Source: Acidobacteriota bacterium
Lineage (GTDB): Bacteria > Acidobacteriota > Terriglobia > Terriglobales > Acidobacteriaceae
Assembly: GCA_018268755.1 (NCBI GenBank)
Contig: JAFDVW010000015.1
Location: 60,643 to 124,642 of the forward strand
Direction of reading: 5' to 3'
Length of the DNA stretch: 64,000 nt
Position numbers and translations under genes: made by a program. Positions 36,231 to 45,052 of this stretch are shown one piece after another; positions within the stretch are counted from its first letter, which is position 1, and each line of letters starts with the position of its first letter. The notes under the pieces are model-generated. The model was not told the DNA's origin. It was given only the letters and a program-made list of their open reading frames with translations, and did not search any database.

Positions 36231-37940
36231 CTATTGTGCATCGCGCAATACGTTGTTGCCCAGATTACTCTCCGGAACGCTGCCATCGTTCACCAGCGCG
36301 CCGGTGGGGAAACTGGCCGCGTCAAAACGTATGGAATTCTTCGACTTTGCTTTCACTTCCAGCCGGTGGGTCAGCTCGCCACCTTCAAAACCAATGGTGA
36401 CCGGCACCTCCGCCCCGGCATCGCCCAGATTTTCCACCGTCACCGTGACCAGGTATCCCCCGCGCAGGGTCTGGCGCGGAAACACCGACTCCACGCGAAA
36501 ATCCGGCAGCCCCCGGTCGTTGTAGACCCAGTCCTCAAAGAATGTCTGCAGGTCGCGCTTGCTCTGTGCTTCCAGGAGATGCTGCAGATAGGCCGGATTG
36601 TTGTCCTGCTCCGCACGGTATGCGGCCAGCGCTTTTTTTATCACCGCATCTCCCAGCATGTCGTTCAGCATCCACCAGACATACATGGCTTTGCTGCGGT
36701 AGAACTCCTCGCGCGCGGAAGATAGAAGCGAATCGGAGGTAGGGTCCTGCTTGCGGGATGTTTCCAGCGACTTCTCCGCTTCGACAATTCCCAGCCGGTG
36801 CATTTCCATGAATTCGAGTCCGGCCTGGTGGCCATCCCGGCGGGCGCGATAGGCTGCCTGCAGGAAATGCGCGGTGCCCTCCGCGATCCACGGGCGGGGA
36901 GAAGAAAATGCCGCGTGCGCCAGTTGATGCACCATGGCGACCTCCGCCAGGGCCGGCGTGGCGTTGGTCACGGGCGTCAGTAAGAGCCGGCCACTCTCGT
37001 AGGGAGCCGCCTGCGCATCGGCCAGATCGACCACTACCGTGGTGGCCGCCGGCGCACCCAACCATTCCGTGACAAAAGGCAGCGTTTTCTCGGCCGCAGC
37101 GGCATAAACCTGGGCCGCGTTCTCATGACCCGGCAGATAAGACACGCTGGAGGAAGCACGCGCCACTTCCTTATATTCTCCAAGCACGAACAGAGGCACC
37201 GCTGTGCCCAAGGGAGAGAAGCGGCACTCCACCGAAGCGGCCGAGGCCCTGATCACCTGCTCGGTTTGCGCCGCCTGGGTGCGGCCGTTGCACAGAAATA
37301 GCGAAGCATCCCCGCCTTCTGCTTCCAGGTTGGTGATGGTTGCCGTGAATTCCGCGCTCTCTTCTCTTGCCTTCCAGCGCGCCAGAGCATCAAAAACGGC
37401 ATTGCCATCGGACAAACTGGCAGCCGCGAGCGCCACGGGATACCACGTGACATACCCCACACCACGCACCGCAGTCGATTTTTTGCTGATCAGGTCCCAG
37501 TCACTGTGCTTGGCGACTTCCTGGGGAACATTGATGCGGGTCAGGCGAGTGGCGTCCTGCGGCACTACCCCTTCATACCTGACATCGAGCGCAACCGTCC
37601 CGCCCGGTGGAACTTCCCGCGACAAGGTAACGATCGCTTCCGATAGGGTCCCGGTGTGGTCGATGTCGGAGGTGTAGTCCTGGGTGAGATATTGCACCGG
37701 CTTGCCGTCCGCTTGAATGGCCAGCCAATTCAGCGAACCGGAAATCTGCAGGGGGAAATTTTTCTGCGGGAGCTTCGAATCATTGCGCAGGGTGAGCCGG
37801 CCGCGCACCGCCAAACGCTGCTGCGTGGGTTCCACGCGAGCATCCAGATCATATTGGGTAAAGGTAAAAGCTTCGCGGTCCAGAGCGGCCGCGGAAAGAG
37901 CCAGCCCGCATACCACCGCGAAGACCCGAAGCAATTTCAT
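36231..37940 (-). CDS. Exported M1/gluzincin-like protein with HQLAH in place of HExxH
   Basis: A 569-residue exported protein (signal peptide ending around residue 19). It resembles M1 or peptidase-MA-type gluzincins: a beta-rich N-terminal domain, a metallopeptidase-like domain and a C-terminal beta-sandwich. The zinc site reads HQLAH (residues 338-342), with WIAEGTA (Glu354) downstream as the expected third ligand. The usual catalytic Glu is Gln339 (codon CAA). The protein is therefore probably inactive as a conventional zinc peptidase, or acts as a binding protein. Its ATG overlaps the rlmB stop as ATGA, suggesting translational coupling. Confidence 0.8.
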   Translation of the reverse strand: MKLLRVFAVVCGLALSAAALDREAFTFTQYDLDARVEPTQQRLAVRGRLTLRNDSKLPQKNFPLQISGSLNWLAIQADGKPVQYLTQDYTSDIDHTGTLSEAIVTLSREVPPGGTVALDVRYEGVVPQDATRLTRINVPQEVAKHSDWDLISKKSTAVRGVGYVTWYPVALAAASLSDGNAVFDALARWKAREESAEFTATITNLEAEGGDASLFLCNGRTQAAQTEQVIRASAASVECRFSPLGTAVPLFVLGEYKEVARASSSVSYLPGHENAAQVYAAAAEKTLPFVTEWLGAPAATTVVVDLADAQAAPYESGRLLLTPVTNATPALAEVAMVHQLAHAAFSSPRPWIAEGTAHFLQAAYRARRDGHQAGLEFMEMHRLGIVEAEKSLETSRKQDPTSDSLLSSAREEFYRSKAMYVWWMLNDMLGDAVIKKALAAYRAEQDNNPAYLQHLLEAQSKRDLQTFFEDWVYNDRGLPDFRVESVFPRQTLRGGYLVTVTVENLGDAGAEVPVTIGFEGGELTHRLEVKAKSKNSIRFDAASFPTGALVNDGSVPESNLGNNVLRDAQ

Positions 37941-38674
37941 TTGGCCGACTTTCGACGTTGCCGCACCACCTCGTAGAGCACGACCGCCCCCGCCACCGAG
38001 ACATTCAGGGACGGCACCTTCCCCAGCATGGGGATCGACACCAGAAAATCACACTTGCGGGCCACCAGATCGTGCAGCCCCTTGCCTTCCGCTCCCAGCA
38101 CGATGGCGCAATCCATGTTGTAATCCAGCTCGTCATAGGATTGCTTCCCGCGCTCGTCCAGTCCAACCACCCAGATATTTTTGGACTTTAACTCTTCTAC
38201 CGTACGCGAGATATTGGTGACCTTGGCGATGGGCAAATGCGCGCTGGCCCCGGCCGACACCTTCACCACCGCCCCAGTGACGCCGGCGGCGCGGCGATCG
38301 GGGATCACGACCCCGTCGGCCCCGGCGGCATCGGCGGTGCGCAGGATGGCCCCCAGATTGTGCGGGTCCTCCACCCCATCCAGCACCACCACCAGGGTAT
38401 GCGCTCCCCGTTTGGCCGCGATCAAGTCATCCAGATCGCTGTACTGCTTTCCCGAAGTCACCGCAATCACGCCCTGGTGTGAGTTGGTGGCGGCCATGCG
38501 GTCCATTTCCTGCCGGGTGATGAAGCGTACCGCCACGCCCTGGCGGCGGCACTCCTCCACCACGCGCTGCAAGCGCATATCACTGCGATCTTTCGCGATA
38601 CCTACCCACTCGAAGCCACGCGCGCGCGCTTTCAAGGCCTCGGTCACGGAATTGATGCCATAGATAAGATTCAT
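37937..38674 (-). CDS. rlmB: 23S rRNA 2'-O-methyltransferase, TrmH/SpoU family (RlmB-like)
   Basis: A 245-residue SPOUT methyltransferase. An N-terminal substrate-binding domain covers about 1-75 (INSVTEALKA). The SpoU motifs follow: NLGAILRTADAAGADGVVI, IVLGAEGKGLHDLV and SLNVSVAGAVVLYE. This order fits RlmB, which methylates G2251 of 23S rRNA, although the exact site cannot be read. The 3' end overlaps the gluzincin-like gene by 4 bases. Confidence 0.9.
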   Translation of the reverse strand: MNLIYGINSVTEALKARARGFEWVGIAKDRSDMRLQRVVEECRRQGVAVRFITRQEMDRMAATNSHQGVIAVTSGKQYSDLDDLIAAKRGAHTLVVVLDGVEDPHNLGAILRTADAAGADGVVIPDRRAAGVTGAVVKVSAGASAHLPIAKVTNISRTVEELKSKNIWVVGLDERGKQSYDELDYNMDCAIVLGAEGKGLHDLVARKCDFLVSIPMLGKVPSLNVSVAGAVVLYEVVRQRRKSAK

Positions 38675-38765
38675 GAAGTAGACAGTTTACTGCCTGGCCG
38701 CGCCGGTTGCGAAACGAATGCTAGACTGAAAAGGCGATATTTCCGAGCCAGAGGAGCCCACACGC

Positions 38766-39947
38766 TTGCGCGCCGTGTACATTCTTTCCGCCGTACGCAC
38801 TCCGATCGGTAAGTTCGGGGGTGGGTTGGCCTCGTTAACCGCCGCCGACATGGGTGCAGTCGCGGCCACGGCCGCCCTGGAACGCGCCGGCGTCGACCCT
38901 GGGCAGATCGAGGAAACCATTTTTGGCAACGCCCGGCAGGCGGGCGGAGGGCCCAATCCTGCACGGCAGATTTCCCTACGCAGCGGCGTGCCGCAAGAAG
39001 TTCCCGCCTACACGGTGAACCAGGCCTGCGCTTCCGGGATCAAGACCATCGCGCTGGCCTTCGAAGAGATCGCTGCCGGGAACCTGGAGTGCGTGCTGGC
39101 CGGCGGGACGGAATCCATGTCGCGCCTTCCCTATTATTTGGAGGGCGCGCGCTGGGGATTGCGCATGGGCCATCAGGAACTGGTGGACGGCATGTACCGC
39201 GACGGCTTCTTCTGCCCCATGGCGAAGATGGTCATGGGAGAAACCGCCGAGCTGCTGGCCGAGCAATACAAGATTTCCCGCGAAGAGCAAGATGAGTTCG
39301 CCTATACCTCGCAACTCCGCGCCGCGAAAGCCATCGCGGCGGGACGCTTCGACGCCGAACTGGCGCATGTAACGCTGGAGGGCAAAAAGGGACCACAGAT
39401 TGTCTCTCGCGACGAGCATCCGTTCGCGGGCGTGACCCTGGAAAAAATGGCCAAGCTGCCGCCGGTGTTTTCCAAAACCGGCAGCATCACAGCGGGAAAC
39501 TCTTCCGGCATCACCGATGGAGCGGCCGCGGTGGTGGTGGCCGGCGAAGCGTTCGTGAAGCGGAATTCCCTTCGCCCCCTGGCGCGTATTGCCGGCTTCA
39601 CTTCCGTGGGGGTCGATCCGCGCATCATGGGCATCGGCCCGGTCCCGGCCGTGCGCAAGCTGGAACGGAAACACTCGCTGGCCCTCAAGGACTTCGATCT
39701 GGTGGAGCTCAACGAAGCCTTCGCGGCGCAGGTGCTGGCCTGCGATCGCGAATTACACTTCGATCGCGAAAAGCTGAATGTGAACGGCGGCTCCATCGCG
39801 CTGGGCCACCCCATCGGGTGCACCGGGGCCCGCATCACGGTGACGCTTCTGCACGAGATGAAGAAGCGCAAGACCCGCCTGGGCTTGGCCACGTTGTGTG
39901 TGAGCGGCGGCATGGGCGCGGCCCTGGCGCTGGAAAACGCCGACTGA
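38766..39947 (+). CDS. Thiolase (acetyl-CoA acetyltransferase type)
   Basis: A 393-residue thiolase. The nucleophilic Cys is in VNQACASGIKT (about residue 86), followed by NEAFAAQ, the His in GGSIALGHPIGCTGAR and the second Cys in CVSGGMGAAL. It acts on acetoacetyl-CoA or longer 3-ketoacyl-CoA; the two cannot be separated here. The start is TTG with GAGGAG about 12 bases upstream. It stops 5 bases before the next gene. Confidence 0.92.
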   Translation: MRAVYILSAVRTPIGKFGGGLASLTAADMGAVAATAALERAGVDPGQIEETIFGNARQAGGGPNPARQISLRSGVPQEVPAYTVNQACASGIKTIALAFEEIAAGNLECVLAGGTESMSRLPYYLEGARWGLRMGHQELVDGMYRDGFFCPMAKMVMGETAELLAEQYKISREEQDEFAYTSQLRAAKAIAAGRFDAELAHVTLEGKKGPQIVSRDEHPFAGVTLEKMAKLPPVFSKTGSITAGNSSGITDGAAAVVVAGEAFVKRNSLRPLARIAGFTSVGVDPRIMGIGPVPAVRKLERKHSLALKDFDLVELNEAFAAQVLACDRELHFDREKLNVNGGSIALGHPIGCTGARITVTLLHEMKKRKTRLGLATLCVSGGMGAALALENAD

Positions 39948-39952
39948 ATTTT

Positions 39953-40408
39953 ATGCCTCTACAGCTCCGCTTCGCCGCAGAATCGGACGCGCCGCTGCTT
40001 CTGCAATTCATGCGCGAGTATTACGCCTTCGATGGACACACCTTCGTGGAAGACAAAGCGCGGACCGCGCTGGTCAATTTTCTAAAAGATCCGGCCTATG
40101 GTCGCGCCTGGATCATTTCCGATGGCGAGACGCCTGTGGGCTACATTGTGCTCACCTTCGGCTACAGCCTGGAATATCAGGGACGCGACGCCTTCATCGA
40201 TGAATTCTTTCTAAGGGAAAGCCATCGCGCCCGGGGCTGGGGACGGCAGGTCATGCAACAGGTGGAAGACTTCGCCCGCGTCCACGGGGTGCGGTGCATT
40301 CACCTGGAGGTCACACGGCCCAACCACGTGGCCCGGGCGGCCTATCGCAAGTGGGGCTTCGTGGATCATGAGCATTCCCTGATGAGCAAGAAAATCGCTT
40401 CCGCATAA
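39953..40408 (+). CDS. GNAT family N-acetyltransferase
   Basis: A 151-residue acetyltransferase. Beta-4/alpha-3 is DAFIDEFFLRESHRARGWGRQV, with the acetyl-CoA-binding R-x2-G-x-G in RARGWG. The end has the conserved ARAAYRKWGF (Asn-like site to Tyr/Phe). Substrate unknown. It starts 5 bases after the thiolase stop, so co-translation is likely. Confidence 0.85.
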   Translation: MPLQLRFAAESDAPLLLQFMREYYAFDGHTFVEDKARTALVNFLKDPAYGRAWIISDGETPVGYIVLTFGYSLEYQGRDAFIDEFFLRESHRARGWGRQVMQQVEDFARVHGVRCIHLEVTRPNHVARAAYRKWGFVDHEHSLMSKKIASA

Positions 40409-40493
40409 GGGCCCTGCTCGCCCCTCCCGGAACGCGACTTCTACAATTCGCGGGCGGCAAACGATATACTTTGGAGGGACGTTGGGGGATGCT

Positions 40494-41273
40494 ATGTCTC
40501 TTTCTGCAGTGATCGTGGATGACGAGCAGTTGGCGCGAGATGAACTCGCCTACCTGCTGAAAAATGTTGGCGATGTGGACATCGTCGCGCAGGGCAAGAA
40601 CGGCGTGGAAGCCGTCAATCTGATCCGCGAACACAATCCCGATCTGGTCTTTCTCGACGTGCAGATGCCGGGCCTCGACGGCTTCGGCGTGATCAAGAAA
40701 CTGCTCGACAAGAAGCTCCCGCTGCCCAAAATTGTTTTCGCCACGGCCTTTGATCAATATGCGGTAAAGGCCTTTGAAGTCAACGCCGTCGACTATCTGC
40801 TCAAACCCTTTGACCGCAAGCGTGTGGCCCAGTCAGTGCAAAAGGCGCGGGCCAAAGTCGAGCCCGGCAGCCCTTCCACCGACAAGCTGGAGACCCTGGT
40901 GCGCATGCTGGAGTCGCAAAAGCCGCAGACCGCCAAGGTGCTCATCAAAGCCGCCGGCCGCATGTTCCTGGTGAACCAGAAAGACATTTGTTTCGCATCG
41001 ATTGAGGACGGCATCATCAGCGTTGTCACCGCCGGCCCCAACGGCATGGAAGGCCAGTCCAATTGCCGGACCCTGGAAGAACTGCTCGACACCCTGGATT
41101 CCAACTTGTTCTGGCGGGCCCACCGCTCCTATCTGGTGAATATCAACCGGATCAAGGAAGTGGTGCCCTGGTTCAAGAGCTCCTATCAATTGCGCATGGA
41201 CGACAAGAAGCAGACGGAAATACCGGTGAGCCGGGCCCAAACCAAGCGCTTACGGGAGTTATTCGGATTGTAA
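40494..41273 (+). CDS. LytTR-type response regulator
   Basis: A 259-residue regulator. The receiver domain (residues 3-120) has the acidic pocket DDEQ, the phospho-acceptor Asp in LVFLDVQMPG, Thr/Ser in FATAFDQYA and Lys in YLLKPFD. The LytTR DNA-binding domain covers about 150-255 (HRSYLVNINRIKEVVPWF). These regulators usually bind direct repeats of about 9 bp. No histidine kinase is adjacent, so it is an orphan. I chose the ATG at 40494; a TTG at 40482 is in frame. Confidence 0.9.
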   Translation: MSLSAVIVDDEQLARDELAYLLKNVGDVDIVAQGKNGVEAVNLIREHNPDLVFLDVQMPGLDGFGVIKKLLDKKLPLPKIVFATAFDQYAVKAFEVNAVDYLLKPFDRKRVAQSVQKARAKVEPGSPSTDKLETLVRMLESQKPQTAKVLIKAAGRMFLVNQKDICFASIEDGIISVVTAGPNGMEGQSNCRTLEELLDTLDSNLFWRAHRSYLVNINRIKEVVPWFKSSYQLRMDDKKQTEIPVSRAQTKRLRELFGL

Positions 41274-41396
41274 GAATATCTCGTTTATTTTGTGCATCTT
41301 CTTCAAAATTAGAAACATCTGTATCAAAATTAGGCGTTGTACGTTTTTCCCCATTTGCGGTACGTTGAGTAAATAGCACTGCTGAAGGACCGGACA

Positions 41397-41699
41397 TTGG
41401 ATCTGCTTAATTCCAAACTGCACCAACGGAGCTGGTTCAAGGGCTTAGCCTTGGCCTGCGTCGGACTCATCCTGTTTGTAGGGGTGGTGCAGGCGATCCA
41501 CGTTCACCCGGACAACAGCAAACTTCCCAGCCACGAGTGCAGCCTCTGCTCCATTGCCCACACAGGGTTCGTGGCAGGGGCCACCCATAGCTTTATTCCT
41601 GTTCTGCAAGTCACGGCAGTGGCCGTGGCCGGACAGAACGAACAACGGTTTTCCGGTTACTTCTCTTCGCATACGATTCGTCCGCCTCCTGCGGTCTAG
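41397..41699 (+). CDS. Small exported His/Cys-rich protein, possibly metal-related
   Basis: A 100-residue protein with a hydrophobic N-terminal span (about residues 17-34), then HVHPDNSKLPSHECSLCSIAH (two His, then HxCxxC...H), a possible metal site. It resembles the DUF2946-type small proteins found near copper or heavy-metal genes, but that resemblance is tentative. The start is TTG with GAAGGA eight bases upstream. It is followed by a TonB receptor gene after 56 bases, and a MerC-like gene lies beyond it. Confidence 0.6.
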   Translation: MDLLNSKLHQRSWFKGLALACVGLILFVGVVQAIHVHPDNSKLPSHECSLCSIAHTGFVAGATHSFIPVLQVTAVAVAGQNEQRFSGYFSSHTIRPPPAV

Positions 41700-41755
41700 A
41701 TCTGCTTCGCAGCAATCTAGATTTTTGCCTTTTTTCATAATTCCAGGAGGAATTC

Positions 41756-44476
41756 ATGCTGGCTTCATACCGGAAGCTGCTGTGCGCAGCTTTTCTGCTG
41801 TCTTTTCTTTTCATCTGGCAGTTTCAGGCCCAGGCCCAGGCGGGCGGATCTACTTCCGTGACCGGCTCCGTGGTCGACCCTTCGGGGGCCGTCGTCCCCA
41901 ATGCAAGTGTGGAAATCGGAAGCGCTATCAGCGGGTTCTCCCGCACCGTCACCACCGACAGCAATGGGAAATTCTCGGTCCCCAATGTTCCCTTCAACAC
42001 CTATCACCTGGCGGTGAGCGGGGCCGGATTTGCGCCTTACGCGGAAGACGTCCGGGTGTATTCCACCGTCCCCATCTCTCTGAACATCCAGCTTAACGTC
42101 AAAGGTTCGAGCGAGATGGTCACGGTGGAAGCCGACACACAGGACTTGCTGGAAAAAACCTCGACTTTCCACACCGATGTGGACCGCGGGTTGTTCGACA
42201 AACTGCCGCTGGAAAGCACATCATCTTCCGTCAGTTCCCTGGTTACACTGGCCACGCCGGGCGTCGCCGCCGATTCCAACGGACTCTTTCACGGTCTGGG
42301 AGACCATGCGGAAAACTCCTTTTCCGTGGACGGCCAACCCATCACCGACCAGCAGAGCAAGGTTTTCTCTAATCAGATCCCTCTCGACGCCATCCAGTCC
42401 ATGGAAGTCATCTCCGGCGCGCCGCCCGCCGAATTCGGCGAGAAGACCAGCGTGGTCATCAATGTCACCACCCGTTCCGGGCAGGGTCTGACCAAACCGA
42501 CCGGCAATATAACCGCGTCTTATGGCAGCTTCGGCACCGCCAACCTGGGATTCAACCTGGGCTACGGAGGAAAGAACTGGGGCAATTTTGTTTCGGCCAA
42601 CGGCATGAACACCGGACGCTTCCTGGATCCGCCGGAATTTGCCGCCATCCATGACCGGGGCAATCAGCAGAACCTGTTTGACCGCCTCGACTTCCAGATC
42701 AACCCGGCGGATTCCCTGCATGTGAACCTGGGATTCACCCGCTCCTGGTTCCAAACGCCCAATGCCATCGACAATCTGAACGTCACCGACCAGTTTGGTA
42801 ACAATGTCGGGTCCGCGGACCAGCGTTCGCAAATCCGCACCTTCAACATCGCGCCTTCCTGGATCCATCTGCTCAACAACAATACTGTTCTGACCGTAGG
42901 AGGGTTTGTCCGCCGCGATCTGTACAACTACTATCCCAGCAATAATCCGCTGGCGGACCTCAGCCCGCTGCAGCAGGAGAGCGTTCTCCAGGACCGCAAG
43001 CTGACCAATGCCGGCCTGCGTTCGGACATCTCTTACGCCAAGGGCATCCACAACATCAAAGCCGGCGTGACTTATCAGCAGACTTATCTCGATGAAGACA
43101 CCCGCTTCGGCATCGTCGATCCCTTGCTCAATGCCCCCTGCCTGGACCTGGAGAACAACCCCGTCTCCGGCTTCACCAACCCCGCGGATTGCGCCGGCGC
43201 CGGGCTTCAGCCCAACATCTCTTCCAACCCCAATGCGGTTTCGCCATTTTTGCCCTATCTGGGATGTTATGACCTGACTCGTCCCACACCTTCCCCGGCA
43301 AGCGGATGTAGCAACACCAGCAGCACGCTCTATCCATTTCTCGGGCACACAGACGTGAAGTTGCTGGGAATGTATGTGCAGGACGCCATCACCAAGGGCA
43401 ACTGGTCCTTCAATGTAGGCATTCGCGGGGACCTTTACAACGGCCTTACCGTGCACCGCGAAGCCCAGCCCCGGGTCGGCGTGGCCTACAACATTAAAAA
43501 GACGGGAACGGTCTTACGCGTCTCCTACGCCCGTCTCATGGAGACCCCCTTCAACGAAAACCTGGTGCTGGCCAGCACGGGCTGCGCTTCAGAAGTCCTG
43601 TCTTCCCTGCTAGGTTGTGTCACGGCGGGCCAAGCGACGCCGTTCACCCCCGGCTGGCGCAATGAATTCCACGCCGGCCTGCAGCAGGCCTTCGGCAAGT
43701 ATGTGGTGTTCTCCGGAGAATACATCTGGAAGTACACGCACAATGCTTACGACTTCAGCGTGCTGGGCAGCACGCCGATCACTTTCCCGATTGAGTGGAA
43801 CAACTCGAAAATCCCCGGCTTCGCTGGGCGGGTGAGCGTGCCTAACTTCCACGGTATTTCCGCGCTGATGGTTTTCTCCGGCGTATCTTCGCGCTTCTTC
43901 ACCCCGCAGGTGGGCGGAGCCGGGGCCGTGCCCTCGGTTTCCGGAGAGGACTTCGTTGCCTTCCGCATTGACCACGACGAGAAGTTCAACCAGACCACGC
44001 ACGTGCAATACCAACCCTGGAAAACCGGACCGTGGATGGGCTTCAACTGGCGCTATGACAACGGTCTGGTCGCCGGAGAAGTTCCGGTGGCGGACGCCAA
44101 TGGAGTGGTCGATCTCACCGGCCTGACCGCCGATCAGCAACTGCAAGCCGGCCTCTACTGCGGCAGCCAGAAGCCGACTTTGTCCACGCCGCTGGGAGTT
44201 TGCACCGCGGGGTATGGCTCCACCCGGATCGCCCTACCCGCTCCCGGCACCGAGGACGATGATAAGAACCCGCCGCGCATCGCTCCCCGGCACCTCTTTG
44301 ACTTAGCCATTGGGCACGACAATCTTTTCCATGGCGATAAGTACAAGTGGAGCCTGCAACTCACCGCCATCAACCTGACCAACAAAGTCGCGCTTTACAA
44401 CTTCCTCTCCACCTTCAGCGGAACCCATTTTGTGACTCCGCGCAGCTATACGGTGGAGCTGGGGTTCTCGTTCTAG
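41756..44476 (+). CDS. TonB-dependent receptor with carboxypeptidase-regulatory domain (Oar-like)
   Basis: A 906-residue outer-membrane receptor. A signal peptide ends near residue 31. A carboxypeptidase-regulatory-like (CarboxypepD_reg) domain lies at about 33-115 (VTGSVVDPSGAVVPNASV). A TonB plug is at about 125-250, then a 22-strand-type barrel, with a terminal aromatic residue (VELGFSF). This is the Oar-like layout common in Acidobacteriota. AGGAGG five bases before the ATG is a strong RBS. It lies between a small His/Cys protein and a MerC-like protein, which suggests metal or metal-chelate handling. Confidence 0.88.
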   Translation: MLASYRKLLCAAFLLSFLFIWQFQAQAQAGGSTSVTGSVVDPSGAVVPNASVEIGSAISGFSRTVTTDSNGKFSVPNVPFNTYHLAVSGAGFAPYAEDVRVYSTVPISLNIQLNVKGSSEMVTVEADTQDLLEKTSTFHTDVDRGLFDKLPLESTSSSVSSLVTLATPGVAADSNGLFHGLGDHAENSFSVDGQPITDQQSKVFSNQIPLDAIQSMEVISGAPPAEFGEKTSVVINVTTRSGQGLTKPTGNITASYGSFGTANLGFNLGYGGKNWGNFVSANGMNTGRFLDPPEFAAIHDRGNQQNLFDRLDFQINPADSLHVNLGFTRSWFQTPNAIDNLNVTDQFGNNVGSADQRSQIRTFNIAPSWIHLLNNNTVLTVGGFVRRDLYNYYPSNNPLADLSPLQQESVLQDRKLTNAGLRSDISYAKGIHNIKAGVTYQQTYLDEDTRFGIVDPLLNAPCLDLENNPVSGFTNPADCAGAGLQPNISSNPNAVSPFLPYLGCYDLTRPTPSPASGCSNTSSTLYPFLGHTDVKLLGMYVQDAITKGNWSFNVGIRGDLYNGLTVHREAQPRVGVAYNIKKTGTVLRVSYARLMETPFNENLVLASTGCASEVLSSLLGCVTAGQATPFTPGWRNEFHAGLQQAFGKYVVFSGEYIWKYTHNAYDFSVLGSTPITFPIEWNNSKIPGFAGRVSVPNFHGISALMVFSGVSSRFFTPQVGGAGAVPSVSGEDFVAFRIDHDEKFNQTTHVQYQPWKTGPWMGFNWRYDNGLVAGEVPVADANGVVDLTGLTADQQLQAGLYCGSQKPTLSTPLGVCTAGYGSTRIALPAPGTEDDDKNPPRIAPRHLFDLAIGHDNLFHGDKYKWSLQLTAINLTNKVALYNFLSTFSGTHFVTPRSYTVELGFSF

Positions 44477-44489
44477 ACGTTTCCGCCGA

Positions 44490-44509
44490 GGGACGGCAAT
44501 CGCCGTCCC
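44490..44509 (+). repeat. Hairpin after the TonB receptor gene
   Basis: GGGACGGC, loop AATC, GCCGTCCC; an 8-bp perfect stem 13 bases after the stop codon. No T-run follows, so termination is uncertain, but it may shield the mRNA 3' end. Confidence 0.55.
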
Positions 44510-44550
44510 TCCTGCTTCACAATTCAAATCTCTTTGCTGGAGCGACCATC

Positions 44551-44985
44551 ATGCCCACCCTACGTGTGCGCGGCTTGAGTTGGGACTCGCTGGGCGCGGC
44601 GCTTTCCCTGCTTTGCCTGGTGCATTGTGTATGCACGCCGGTTCTGCTGGCCCTCAGCCCCACCCTACTGACTTTGTTGCCGGGCGGCCAATCCACACAT
44701 CGAGTGTTAATTTTTCTTGTGGTAGCGGTGGGTTTGGCCGCTTTCCTCTCCGGATACCGCAGGCATCGCCGCAGACTCGTGCTGCTTCCTATGACTGCCG
44801 GCATGCTGCTGATCGCCGCGGGGGCCTTCGGAGAACATTATCTGCGTTCCGAATTCGCCGAGACCCTCGTGACCATGCTGGGTAGCATTCTTCTGGTAGC
44901 GGCGCATGGCTTGAACCGCAGCTTTTGCCATCTCTGCGCCCGATGTGAGGCCAAGCCGCCGCAACAGGATTGCGGGGCAGACTAG
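44551..44985 (+). CDS. MerC-like membrane protein
   Basis: A 144-residue membrane protein with about four spans. The first contains the Cys pair of MerC-domain proteins (CLVHCVCTPVLLA, about residues 21-33). The C-terminus has further cysteines (CHLCARCEAK). MerC proteins transport Hg(II) and possibly other soft metals; the exact metal is not established. It is 75 bases behind the TonB receptor gene in the same direction, likely in the same operon. Confidence 0.82.
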   Translation: MPTLRVRGLSWDSLGAALSLLCLVHCVCTPVLLALSPTLLTLLPGGQSTHRVLIFLVVAVGLAAFLSGYRRHRRRLVLLPMTAGMLLIAAGAFGEHYLRSEFAETLVTMLGSILLVAAHGLNRSFCHLCARCEAKPPQQDCGAD

Positions 44986-44991
44986 GGAGAA

Positions 44992-45030
44992 AAAGCGGCC
45001 GGGGTGAGAGAGAAGAGGACCGGCCGCTTT
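44992..45030. terminator. Bidirectional terminator between merC-like and FNR-like genes
   Basis: AAAGCGGCCGG at 44992 is complementary to CCGGCCGCTTT ending at 45030, with a 17-base purine-rich loop. The A- and T-rich outer ends allow termination of both converging genes. Confidence 0.7.
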
Positions 45031-45052
45031 CGTGGGGGGCCGCACGTGTAAC

